Positions 1 through 5,568 of a DNA stretch of 5,568 nt are shown one piece after another. Positions within the stretch are counted from its first letter, which is position 1. Each line of letters begins with the position of its first letter. Source of the DNA: Anaerolineales bacterium (GTDB taxonomy: Bacteria; Chloroflexota; Anaerolineae; Epilineales; JAANWY01). The position numbers and the translations under genes are program-made. The notes under the pieces were generated by a model. The model was not told the DNA's origin. It did no database searches and worked only from the letters and a program-made list of their open reading frames with translations. The stretch covers positions 1 to 5,568 of the forward strand of contig JAANWY010000215.1 in assembly GCA_018263655.1 (NCBI GenBank). The letters run 5' to 3'.

Positions 1-86
1 CCGCGAACTCGATGGGCCAAGTTCTCGGCGTGTAGCCGGCCAATCCGGCCGGCGCCGATGATGCCAACGTTCACTGTTTCGCTCAT
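1..86 (-). CDS. Gfo/Idh/MocA-family oxidoreductase, probable inositol 2-dehydrogenase (5' part only)
   Basis: Only the first 28 codons lie in the window; the gene runs off the left edge. The peptide opens MSETVNVGIIGAGRIGRLHA and continues ENLAHRVR. It is a beta strand followed by the dinucleotide-binding loop GAGRIG (residues 11-16, GxGxxG), then RLHAENLA, the usual start of NAD-dependent Gfo/Idh/MocA enzymes and especially IolG-like inositol 2-dehydrogenases, which oxidise myo-inositol to scyllo-inosose in the cytoplasm. Its ATG (86-84) overlaps the TGA of the stress-protein gene as ATGA, so the two are probably translationally coupled. A GGAGAAGG stretch inside that gene, about 12 nt upstream, could serve as ribosome binding site. 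Family membership is well supported. Inositol as substrate is inferred from the N-terminal motif and the neighbouring genes; other sugar dehydrogenases of the family share this fold. Confidence 0.72.
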   Translation of the reverse strand, partial: MSETVNVGIIGAGRIGRLHAENLAHRVR

Positions 87-544
87 TTTTGTGTTCTACC
101 TTCTCCTCGAACAACGAGACACGAAATACTGGTCGCATGAAGCAGCTTCCTCGCCACGCCACCCAAGAAGTCTCCCTCACCTTGCAACCCACGGTAGCCG
201 ACAACGATGAGGTCGGCGTCGTGATCCTCAGCGTACTTAGCTATCGTTGTTGCCGGGTCTCCGTAGACGAACTCTGTCTGCACGTCAGAGTAGCCGGCCT
301 CTTCAAAATGCTTCGCTGCAGTCTCCAAGATGATTTCTGCCGAATCCTCCAGAATTTCACGACGCGATTCTGTGATCTCGCCGGCGCGCATCATCTGCAG
401 AATCTCTTCCGGCAGCGAAAAATCGCGAATGGCGTGCACAATCCAGACCGACGCCTGGTAGCGCTCAGCTAGGTCAACCGCCGCCTCAGCCGCATAGCGC
501 GAGTATCGCGAACCGTCGACGGCGACAAGTATCCTCTCAAACAC
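83..544 (-). CDS. Universal stress protein, UspA family
   Basis: A 153-residue single-domain cytoplasmic protein of normal length for the family. It starts MFERILVAVDGS, a first beta strand with the conserved Asp10 that contacts adenine in ATP-binding members. Further on come VVGYRG (residues 114-119) and a glycine-rich loop ending FLGGVARKLLHAT, then the last strand CLVVRG. The family's ATP motif is G-2x-G-9x-G-S/T. Here G116-2x-G119 is present, but the spacer is one residue short if the GG at 128-129 is aligned with the usual GS, and Gly replaces the hydroxyl residue. ATP binding is therefore likely but not certain. The start is GTG (544-542), chosen because a strong AGGAGGA lies 8 nt upstream. 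The gene overlaps the following oxidoreductase gene by 4 bp. Its role is unknown; a regulatory partner for metabolism or nutrient stress is a guess from context. Confidence 0.93.
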   Translation of the reverse strand: MFERILVAVDGSRYSRYAAEAAVDLAERYQASVWIVHAIRDFSLPEEILQMMRAGEITESRREILEDSAEIILETAAKHFEEAGYSDVQTEFVYGDPATTIAKYAEDHDADLIVVGYRGLQGEGDFLGGVARKLLHATSISCLVVRGEGRTQK

Positions 545-552
545 GACGACTA

Positions 553-559
553 TCCTCCT
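553..559 (-). promoter_or_regulatory. Ribosome binding site fixing a GTG start for the stress protein
   Basis: On the minus strand this reads AGGAGGA, 8 nt before the GTG at 544-542. No ATG in the same frame lies at a better distance, and translation from the GTG gives the expected family N-terminus, so GTG is the start. I saw no convincing -10/-35 pair upstream between 561 and 690. Confidence 0.8.
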
Positions 560-693
560 GACTCTGACTTTCCGGCACGCACTTCAATCGCCGGCCGCCC
601 TCGGTCGTTCCTTCTGCGTAAAGCTCATCAGAGGGTATGTCTGCTGAGGCAATGACGGCTCCGTAAGCGATGTGTCATCACCCCACACGATTA

Positions 694-732
694 CGGCAGA
701 GCAATGTGACTGGGGGGTACATTGCTCTGCCG
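694..732 (-). terminator. Perfect 14-bp inverted repeat, probable end of the transporter transcript
   Basis: CGGCAGAGCAATGT (694-707) is followed, after an 11-nt loop (708-718), by its exact reverse complement (719-732). It lies 67 nt beyond the TAA of the ATPase gene and 150 nt before the stress-protein start. This suits a transcript-ending or mRNA-protecting hairpin. There is no U-run on either side, so it is not a textbook intrinsic terminator. It could instead be a Rho-independent hairpin without a tail, an RNase barrier, or a large protein-binding site; the arms are perfectly symmetric, so direction cannot be read from it. Confidence 0.55.
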
Positions 733-768
733 GCCCACATCTCTATCTTGGTCTTGACTCAGCTACCA

Positions 769-791
769 GGCGCATCCGCTGCAGCGGCGCC
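769..791 (-). terminator. GC-rich hairpin just after the ATPase stop codon
   Basis: GGCGC (769-773) and GCGCC (787-791) flank CCGCTGCAGCGG (776-787), a perfect 12-bp palindrome; the two arms share one base. In the minus-strand transcript the hairpin begins about 8 nt after the TAA at 801-799. It lacks a U-tract. Together with the stronger hairpin at 694-732 it probably marks the 3' end of the transporter mRNA, either by pausing polymerase or by blocking exonucleases. Confidence 0.4.
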
Positions 792-798
792 CGGTTCC

Positions 799-1602
799 TT
801 ATACTCCATACTCCTCGATCTCGTCGCTCAATTTCTCTAGCTCTTCACCACCGGACATCATGGTGATCATCTCCTCACGAGAGAGTTCCGCCTTGGTCCA
901 GGTGCCAAGTTGACGACCACGCTTCAAGATGGTGAAACGATCACCTACGGGATAAGCATGATGCGGGTTGTGGGTGATGAAGACCACGCCTAGATTGCGT
1001 TTTCGGGCTTGTGCGATGTAGCGCAACACAGTGCCAGCTTGCTTCACGCCCAGGGCTGCCGTCGGCTCGTCCAAGATCAACGCCTTGGCGCCGAAGTATA
1101 CGGCGCGGGCTATAGCGACAGACTGACGCTCCCCACCGGACAAAGTACCGACCGGCTGCGCCGGATCGCGGATGTCGATCCCCATTTTCATGAGCTCTTC
1201 GCGCACCACCCGATTGGCGAAGTTGTGGTCGAAACGCTTGAACGGCCCGAAGCCAATCTTTGGCTCTGAACCGAGGAAAAAGTTACGCGAGATACTCATC
1301 AGTGGGATCATGGCCAGGTCCTGGTAGACGGTAGCGATACCGTGATCCAGAGCGTCGCGCGGCGAGTCGAATATAACATCCTCGCCTTCTACCAGGAAGC
1401 CACCTTCACTCTGCTGGTGGACGCCAGCAAAGATCTTGATCAGGGTCGATTTGCCGGCCCCGTTGTCACCCAACAGGCACACGACCTCACCAGGGTAGAG
1501 CCTCAAGGATACGCTCTTTAGCGCGACGATATTGCCAAAGAACTTGGAGGCGTCGTGCAGTTCCAACAGGGGTGTTCCACCATTCGTCTTGTTGTTGCTC
1601 AT
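799..1602 (-). CDS. Sugar ABC transporter ATP-binding protein (CUT2, FrcA-like, single nucleotide-binding domain)
   Basis: A 267-residue cytoplasmic ATPase that powers the importer. The motifs are all present in order: Walker A GDNGAGKST (45-53), Q-loop Gln94 in VYQDL, signature LSGGE (154-158), Walker B ALILDEP (174-180, catalytic Glu179) and switch His211 in FITHN. The segment after Walker B reads TAALGVKQ, with Gly where most ABC proteins have the D-loop Asp; this variant is usual in FrcA-like proteins. There is one domain only, unlike the roughly 500-residue tandem RbsA/XylG/MglA type, so two copies should dimerise on the permease. The ATG (1602-1600) overlaps the permease TGA as ATGA, and GGAG lies 8 nt upstream. 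The C-terminus is acidic (GGEELEKLSDEIEEYGV). FrcA proteins serve fructose and other monosaccharides, so the sequence alone does not settle the substrate. Confidence 0.95.
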   Translation of the reverse strand: MSNNKTNGGTPLLELHDASKFFGNIVALKSVSLRLYPGEVVCLLGDNGAGKSTLIKIFAGVHQQSEGGFLVEGEDVIFDSPRDALDHGIATVYQDLAMIPLMSISRNFFLGSEPKIGFGPFKRFDHNFANRVVREELMKMGIDIRDPAQPVGTLSGGERQSVAIARAVYFGAKALILDEPTAALGVKQAGTVLRYIAQARKRNLGVVFITHNPHHAYPVGDRFTILKRGRQLGTWTKAELSREEMITMMSGGEELEKLSDEIEEYGV

Positions 1603-2642
1603 CGTCTTGTCTCCGCTGCCTTCTGCCGGATGAAGTTGTTGATCAACACAGCTACCAGTAGCATGCCACCCAGGAACACTTGAAACCAGTCGGCGTCAAC
1701 GCCGGCCAGGACGATGCCCTGCTTCACCATACCGAAGATCAACGCACCTATGGCGGCGCCGATGACTGATCCATAGCCGCCCGTCAGAAGTGTACCACCG
1801 ATGACGACCGCAATGATGGCATGAAACTCGCGCAGTTCGCCGCGCAATGTGTCAGAACCGGTGAAATTCACGGCCTGGATGACGGCAATTAGCCAAGCCG
1901 CAGCAGCCGTGCTCATGAAGAGTGTGATCTTGACTCTATCGACCGGCACACCAACCATGCGAGCGGCAACTTTGGAGCCGCCTACGCCGAAGACCCAGTT
2001 GCCGAACTCTGTCTGAAGCAGGATATATGAGCCCACAGCGACAACCAGGACCCACCAGAGAATCGAGATGGGGAACTGTACGCCGGCGATCGCAATGTCG
2101 CTGGCGAAAACGGCTTTAGCCAAGGCGAACCCAGCGGCTTCATCCACATCCCCAAGCTGAGTGCGGCCCGTAAGCAGCCGCGTAATAGCAATGGTAGCGC
2201 CGCGAATAATGAACAAGCTGCCCAAGGTAATAATGAAGGATGGCAATCCCGTTCGGACGACCAGCCAGCCATTGAGGTAGCCCACAATGAGGGACAGTCC
2301 CAATGCTGCAAGGATAGCCAGCCAAAGTGGCCAGCCAAAGTGGGCGGCCAGAATTGTCAAGGTCATGCCGGCGGCGCCGATCATCGAGCCCACCGAGAGG
2401 TCAAACTCGCCGCCGATCATCAGCAAGGCGACGGGTACGGCGAGAATACCTAGCTCGGCTGCCACTTCCAGGTATGTGGCAGTACCGCCCAAACTCAGAA
2501 AGCTCCTGCCGGCCATGACGGCGAAGAAAATCCAGACCGCGATGGCGCCGGCTACGGAGCCAAGCTCGGGCCGGTTTAGTAACTGGGTGAGTAGGCTTCG
2601 TTCTACCAAACGTTCGTCGGTGGTCGTTGTCGTAGCAGTCAT
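1599..2642 (-). CDS. Sugar ABC transporter permease (CUT2 / BPD_transp_2 family, FrcC-like)
   Basis: A 347-residue, very hydrophobic inner-membrane protein that forms the channel, probably as a homodimer. After a Thr-rich N-terminus (TATTTTTDE) come roughly eight to ten membrane segments, for example near residues 28-45, 60-76, 85-100, 106-128, 135-153, 193-210, 238-258, 272-288, 291-312 and 318-336. The family signature GGEFDLSVGSMIG sits at 77-89, the conserved NGWLVVRTGLPSFIITLGSL block at 124-143, and the cytoplasmic coupling loop with GGTLLTGGYGSVIGAAIGAL at 282-301. Length is normal for RbsC/FrcC proteins. The start ATG has AAGGGG 8 nt upstream (2656-2651). It is tightly coupled to the ATPase gene but 300 bp from the binding-protein gene. 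The end of a MITE-like element abuts its ribosome binding site. Confidence 0.95.
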   Translation of the reverse strand: MTATTTTTDERLVERSLLTQLLNRPELGSVAGAIAVWIFFAVMAGRSFLSLGGTATYLEVAAELGILAVPVALLMIGGEFDLSVGSMIGAAGMTLTILAAHFGWPLWLAILAALGLSLIVGYLNGWLVVRTGLPSFIITLGSLFIIRGATIAITRLLTGRTQLGDVDEAAGFALAKAVFASDIAIAGVQFPISILWWVLVVAVGSYILLQTEFGNWVFGVGGSKVAARMVGVPVDRVKITLFMSTAAAAWLIAVIQAVNFTGSDTLRGELREFHAIIAVVIGGTLLTGGYGSVIGAAIGALIFGMVKQGIVLAGVDADWFQVFLGGMLLVAVLINNFIRQKAAETRR

Positions 2643-2655
2643 AGCACTTGCCCCT

Positions 2656-2869
2656 TACCTTGACAATGTTAAATTAACCTGGCGTGTTGGGCGAAGGTCT
2701 CCTGACCGAGCGGCGTCCTGAGCCTGACGAAGGGCCCGATTCGCCCCTTCGACAAGCTCAGGGGGGTCCTCAGGATGCCGCTGGGTCAGGAGATACTTCG
2801 CTACGCTCAGCACAGGCTCTTCGGCGATCAACAGACTATTTCTGAACCGAATTCAACATTGTCAAGCTA
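2656..2869. repeat. MITE-like element with 20-bp terminal inverted repeats beginning in TA
   Basis: The stretch 2656-2675 and the reverse complement of 2850-2869 agree at 18 of 20 positions, with a perfect 12-bp core CTTGACAATGTT (2659-2670) / AACATTGTCAAG (2855-2866). Both ends begin with TA, the target duplicated by IS630/Tc1-mariner transposases, and the 214-bp interior has no ORF of note but holds a nested palindrome (2699-2792). That is the anatomy of a non-autonomous mobile element. Only one copy is in the window, so mobility is unproven; two inward-facing copies of a regulatory site would look similar. Without it, the gap between binding-protein and permease genes would be about 86 bp. 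Confidence 0.45.
2699..2792. repeat. Nested palindromic repeat (REP/BIME-like, CCTTCGACAAGCTCAGG type)
   Basis: The outer arms 2699-2722 and 2769-2792 are complementary at 22 of 24 positions, starting CTCCTGACC and ending GGTCAGGAG. The inner arms 2717-2735 and 2744-2762 are complementary at 16 of 19 positions, around CCTGAGC..GACGAAGGG and CCTTCGACAAGCTCAGG. They share CCTGAG (2717-2722), so the outer and inner hairpins compete for it. The inner word is a common interspersed palindrome in environmental bacterial genomes, as far as I recall. In RNA either form would be a strong hairpin between the binding-protein and permease cistrons. No coding potential is seen. Confidence 0.75.
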
Positions 2870-2929
2870 GATTAAGGTCAAGGCCAAGGCCAAGACCTTA
2901 GGTCTCAGCCTCAGCCTTAGCCCTAGTCT
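2869..2929 (-). promoter_or_regulatory. Long degenerate-hexamer hairpin after the binding-protein gene, probable mRNA stabiliser
   Basis: On the minus strand this is a chain of about ten hexamers such as GAGACT, AGGGCT, AAGGCT, GAGGCT, then TTGGCC, TTGGCC, TTGACC. The two halves fold back on each other: arms 2901-2929 and 2869-2897 around TAA. In the sense transcript, 27 of 29 positions pair (21 Watson-Crick, 6 G-U), leaving two C-A mismatches. It starts 13 nt after the TAA of the binding-protein gene and has no U-tail. A hairpin at this place in transporter operons (malE-malF is the known case) protects the upstream mRNA, so more binding protein than permease is made. That role is inferred here. 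Confidence 0.55.
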
Positions 2930-2942
2930 CAGCCCCAATGCG

Positions 2943-3953
<1,011 letters not shown>

Positions 3954-4002
3954 TTCTCTTCCTCCTTAAAGGGAAGGTGAACTACTGAAGGGTTAATCTA
4001 CC

Positions 4003-4082
4003 GAATTCGTGTGTATTTCGAACTGGAATTCGTGCCGTTGGCACCTCCTTTCTGATCTCTCACTTCTCAGTCCCTGGGGACT
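4003..4082. promoter_or_regulatory. Leader of the transporter operon with candidate operator palindromes
   Basis: Between the dehydrogenase terminator and the binding-protein start lie three short symmetric or repeated words: GAATTCGTG twice (4003-4011 and 4026-4034), GTGCC-GTT-GGCAC (4032-4044) and AGTCCC-TG-GGGACT (4069-4082). A promoter for the transporter operon must lie here or upstream, because the previous gene ends in a terminator. The best -10 I can see on the minus strand is TAGATT (near 4001-3996), with only a poor -35, so I do not call it. The palindromes could be operators for a sugar-responsive repressor, but they are short. Confidence 0.3.
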
Positions 4083-4093
4083 TCCACGGAAAT

Positions 4094-4139
4094 AAACCTC
4101 CCAGAAACGACCTGTTTCCCTTGGGTTTTTGGGAGGTTT
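4094..4139 (-). terminator. Rho-independent terminator of the dehydrogenase gene
   Basis: AAACCTCCCAGAAAC (4094-4108) pairs with GTTTTTGGGAGGTTT (4125-4139) with a single mismatch, around a 16-nt loop. Read on the minus strand the stem closes with GGGAGG and runs into TTTATTT, a U-rich tail. It begins 17 nt after the dehydrogenase TAG (4159-4157). This separates the dehydrogenase transcript from the transporter operon, although read-through would reach it since both face the same way. The stem alone would also work in the other direction, where no gene converges on it. Confidence 0.85.
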
Positions 4140-4156
4140 TGAATTCTGGAATCCCC

Positions 4157-5314
4157 CTAATTGGGATGGATCATGATCTTGCCGTCGGTTCGTTCGGTGG
4201 ACTTGGCGATGGCGTCTACGGTCTCACCCAAGTCGTAGTGAGACGTGATAATCGGGCTCAAGTCGAGCCGGCCGGCCGCCACCATCCGAATCACGTTGGG
4301 GAAGGTCTCGTGGCCGGAGTGCCCCTGGGCACCGTAGAACTGGCTGCGGCGCACCTGGAAGCTCTCCAGATACATCGGGACCTTCTGTGCCGCCCGACCG
4401 ATCTGCAAGATCTTGCCGTTGATGGCCAGGGCCTTCTCCATCTCGGGGACTGTCAGATGCGGAGCGCCGGCGGCCTCGACGTGGAAGTCGAAGCCCTCGC
4501 CTTTGCTCAGCTCCATCATGACCTCGCCGGCCTCCACCTCGCGCGGGTCGTACGCGTAGTCGGCGCCAACCTGCTTGGCCAGCCCCAGTCGCTGCGGCGA
4601 GATTTCAAACGCGGCGATGATGCCCGCGCCGGCCGCCTTGGCCAGACCAATAGCCGCCAGACCGATGGGGCCCGTGCCAAAAACGCTGACATAGTGCCCG
4701 GGTCGGAAGCCGCCGGCCCGCTCAAACATAGCATTATAGGCCACACAAGTTGGCTCAGTCAAGGCGCCCACTTCATAGGCCGCACGCTCATCACCTAACC
4801 GCTCGGCGATGGCATCGATAGGCCAGCAGAACTTCTCGTCCACGGCGATATAGTTGGCAAACGCGCCGGGAATGGTAAAGCCGATCTCTTCCAGGTTGGT
4901 GCAGTGGTTGGGATAGCCGTTGCGACACGGGACGCAGCGCCCACACCAGATCATCTCTTCCACTGTCACCATATCGCCCGGCTTGCGGGTGGTGACGTCC
5001 TTGCCAACCTCCACTACCTTGCCGGAGAACTCGTGGCCCAGGATGGTGGGGAACTTGGTCAGGCCGGGGTAGAGGATGTAGTCATCTTCATCAGTCTCGT
5101 AGAAGTGCATATCAGAACCGCAAACCCCACAGGCCTGCACCTCCAGCACTACGTCGTGGGGGCCGGGCTCGGGGTCTTCCCAATCACGAACCTCCAGGTC
5201 AGGGCGCCGCCAGATGCTGCTGCCGGCGATGGCCTTGCCTGTCTGCTTCTCCCATTCGGATACATCATAATCCGGCTTGGGCTCCCACTTCGCGTCAAGA
5301 ACCAAACCTTTCAT
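4157..5314 (-). CDS. Zinc-dependent medium-chain dehydrogenase, likely scyllo-inosose 3-dehydrogenase (IolM-type)
   Basis: A 385-residue cytoplasmic MDR-family oxidoreductase. Catalytic zinc ligands are Cys65 (GVCGSD), His94-Glu95 (GHEFSG) and Glu187 (ALTEP). Structural zinc ligands are Cys124, Cys127, Cys130 and Cys138. The Rossmann loop GTGPIG is at 213-218, and Glu237 at the end of the next strand (AAFEISPQRL) points to NAD rather than NADP. The N-terminus is about 25 residues longer than in sorbitol or threonine dehydrogenases: residues 10-36 (WEPKPDYDVSEWEKQTGKAI, then GSSIWRR) precede the usual first domain. From memory, that extension and the block around MIWCGRC with LEEIGFTIPGAF match proteins named scyllo-inosose 3-dehydrogenase in the Thermotoga-type inositol pathway. 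Family is certain; substrate is moderately sure, helped by the IolG-like gene nearby. Alternatives are threitol, sorbitol or other polyol dehydrogenases. AGGAGGT lies 9 nt before the ATG, and a terminator follows. Confidence 0.9.
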   Translation of the reverse strand: MKGLVLDAKWEPKPDYDVSEWEKQTGKAIAGSSIWRRPDLEVRDWEDPEPGPHDVVLEVQACGVCGSDMHFYETDEDDYILYPGLTKFPTILGHEFSGKVVEVGKDVTTRKPGDMVTVEEMIWCGRCVPCRNGYPNHCTNLEEIGFTIPGAFANYIAVDEKFCWPIDAIAERLGDERAAYEVGALTEPTCVAYNAMFERAGGFRPGHYVSVFGTGPIGLAAIGLAKAAGAGIIAAFEISPQRLGLAKQVGADYAYDPREVEAGEVMMELSKGEGFDFHVEAAGAPHLTVPEMEKALAINGKILQIGRAAQKVPMYLESFQVRRSQFYGAQGHSGHETFPNVIRMVAAGRLDLSPIITSHYDLGETVDAIAKSTERTDGKIMIHPN

Positions 5315-5412
5315 TGTTGTTTGACCTCCTATGATTCAGAAAAGTCGGTTAGTTGTTCATGGAATGTTTAGACTGGGCTTTTGGGCCAATCTGCCTCCAA
5401 GAATTCGATTCC

Positions 5413-5555
5413 GGATTGGACCCTATTGCGTCCCTCATATTGTCATTCTGAGCGGCTCAGTAAGATACTGACATAGTCGAAGTTGCCTTCTCAGCTTATC
5501 TACTCTCATAGTCGAAAGTGGGAAAGCGAAGAATCTCCGTCGATACGTCCAATCC
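5413..5555. repeat. Repeat-bearing upstream region bounded by a 9-bp inverted repeat
   Basis: GGATTGGAC (5413-5421) and GTCCAATCC (5547-5555) are exact inverted copies enclosing 125 bp. Inside are TGTCATTCTGAGCG (5441-5454) and AGCGAAGAATCTCC (5525-5538), the two halves of a palindromic repeat that I recall as one short unit (TTCTGAGCG..GCGAAGAATC) in many genomes; here about 70 bp separates them. Also inside are two overlapping palindromes, CTGAGC-G-GCTCAG (5448-5460) and TCAGTA-AGA-TACTGA (5457-5471), and a 10-bp direct repeat CATAGTCGAA (5472-5481, 5507-5516). No gene is visible from 5315 to the right edge, and I could not identify a promoter for the dehydrogenase. Confidence 0.5.
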
Positions 5556-5568
5556 AAGACCAGCGGTG

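Noticed and set aside
89..472. Plus-strand open frame of 127 codons opposite the stress-protein gene
   Set aside because: It lies entirely antisense to a clear UspA gene, shows no recognisable motif and has no plausible ribosome binding site.
751..800. tRNA-like look of the stretch ending CCCGGTTCCTTA near 790-801
   Set aside because: The palindrome CCGCTGCAGCGG cannot be arranged as anticodon and acceptor stems and no complete cloverleaf forms on either strand.
2287..2721. Plus-strand open frame of 144 codons
   Set aside because: It is antisense to the permease N-terminus and runs on into palindromic repeat DNA; composition (Ser/Pro/Arg/Ala) is that of a shadow frame of hydrophobic coding sequence.
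2842..2865. TTGACA hexamers inside the MITE-like ends as promoters, especially the minus-strand one reading toward the permease
   Set aside because: At 16-18 nt downstream I find only AGAAAT/GAAATA-like words, too far from TATAAT; the hexamer is explained by being part of the inverted repeat.
2870..2937. CRISPR-like or VNTR array in the hexamer-rich stretch
   Set aside because: Units are six bases and degenerate with no spacers; the pattern is better explained as a long hairpin.
4043..4050. Ribosome-binding-like AAGGAGGT on the minus strand in the transporter leader, perhaps for a leader peptide
   Set aside because: No ATG, GTG or TTG follows at a workable distance and no short open frame is visible.
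4121..4798. Plus-strand open frame of 225 codons, the longest on that strand, and another at 4904-5371
   Set aside because: Both are antisense to the zinc dehydrogenase, whose metal ligands are all intact. The first begins inside the terminator stem. They are by-products of GC-rich third positions.

Overview
All protein-coding genes in this window lie on the minus strand. Read in their own direction, right to left, the order is: zinc-dependent medium-chain dehydrogenase; sugar-type ABC substrate-binding lipoprotein; ABC permease; ABC ATPase; universal stress protein; and the first 28 codons of a Gfo/Idh/MocA oxidoreductase that looks like inositol 2-dehydrogenase. The DNA looks like a moderately GC-rich free-living bacterium. 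Two things suggest, without proving, a Chloroflexota (Anaerolineae-like) or similar genome: the lipoprotein-anchored binding protein with an Ala/Pro/Glu-rich linker, and intergenic palindromic repeats built on CCTTCGACAAGCTCAGG and TGTCATTCTGAGCG/GAAGAATCTC words.

Layout. 5315-5568 is a non-coding, repeat-bearing upstream region. 4157-5314 is the dehydrogenase, with a good intrinsic terminator at 4094-4139. 3954-4093 is the leader of the transporter operon, with small palindromes that could be operators. 2943-3953 (binding protein), 1599-2642 (permease) and 799-1602 (ATPase) form a complete CUT2/FrcBCA-type importer. The permease and ATPase genes overlap by 4 bp (ATGA). The binding-protein and permease genes are separated by exactly 300 bp. 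That spacer holds a long hairpin which pairs best in the sense mRNA and a palindromic element with MITE-like ends. 545-798 carries two hairpins that probably end the transporter transcript. 83-544 (stress protein) and 1-86 (oxidoreductase, cut by the window edge) overlap by 4 bp.

Working together. The two dehydrogenases and the CUT2 importer fit a polyol/cyclitol locus: uptake of a sugar or inositol, oxidation by an IolG-like enzyme to scyllo-inosose, then a second oxidation by a scyllo-inosose 3-dehydrogenase-like enzyme, as in the non-canonical inositol route described for Thermotoga maritima. The family assignments are strong. The inositol substrate is an inference from the two dehydrogenases and not from the transporter itself. 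I found no phage, CRISPR, toxin-antitoxin or RNA gene. The least ordinary sequence is the non-coding DNA between the binding-protein and permease genes.
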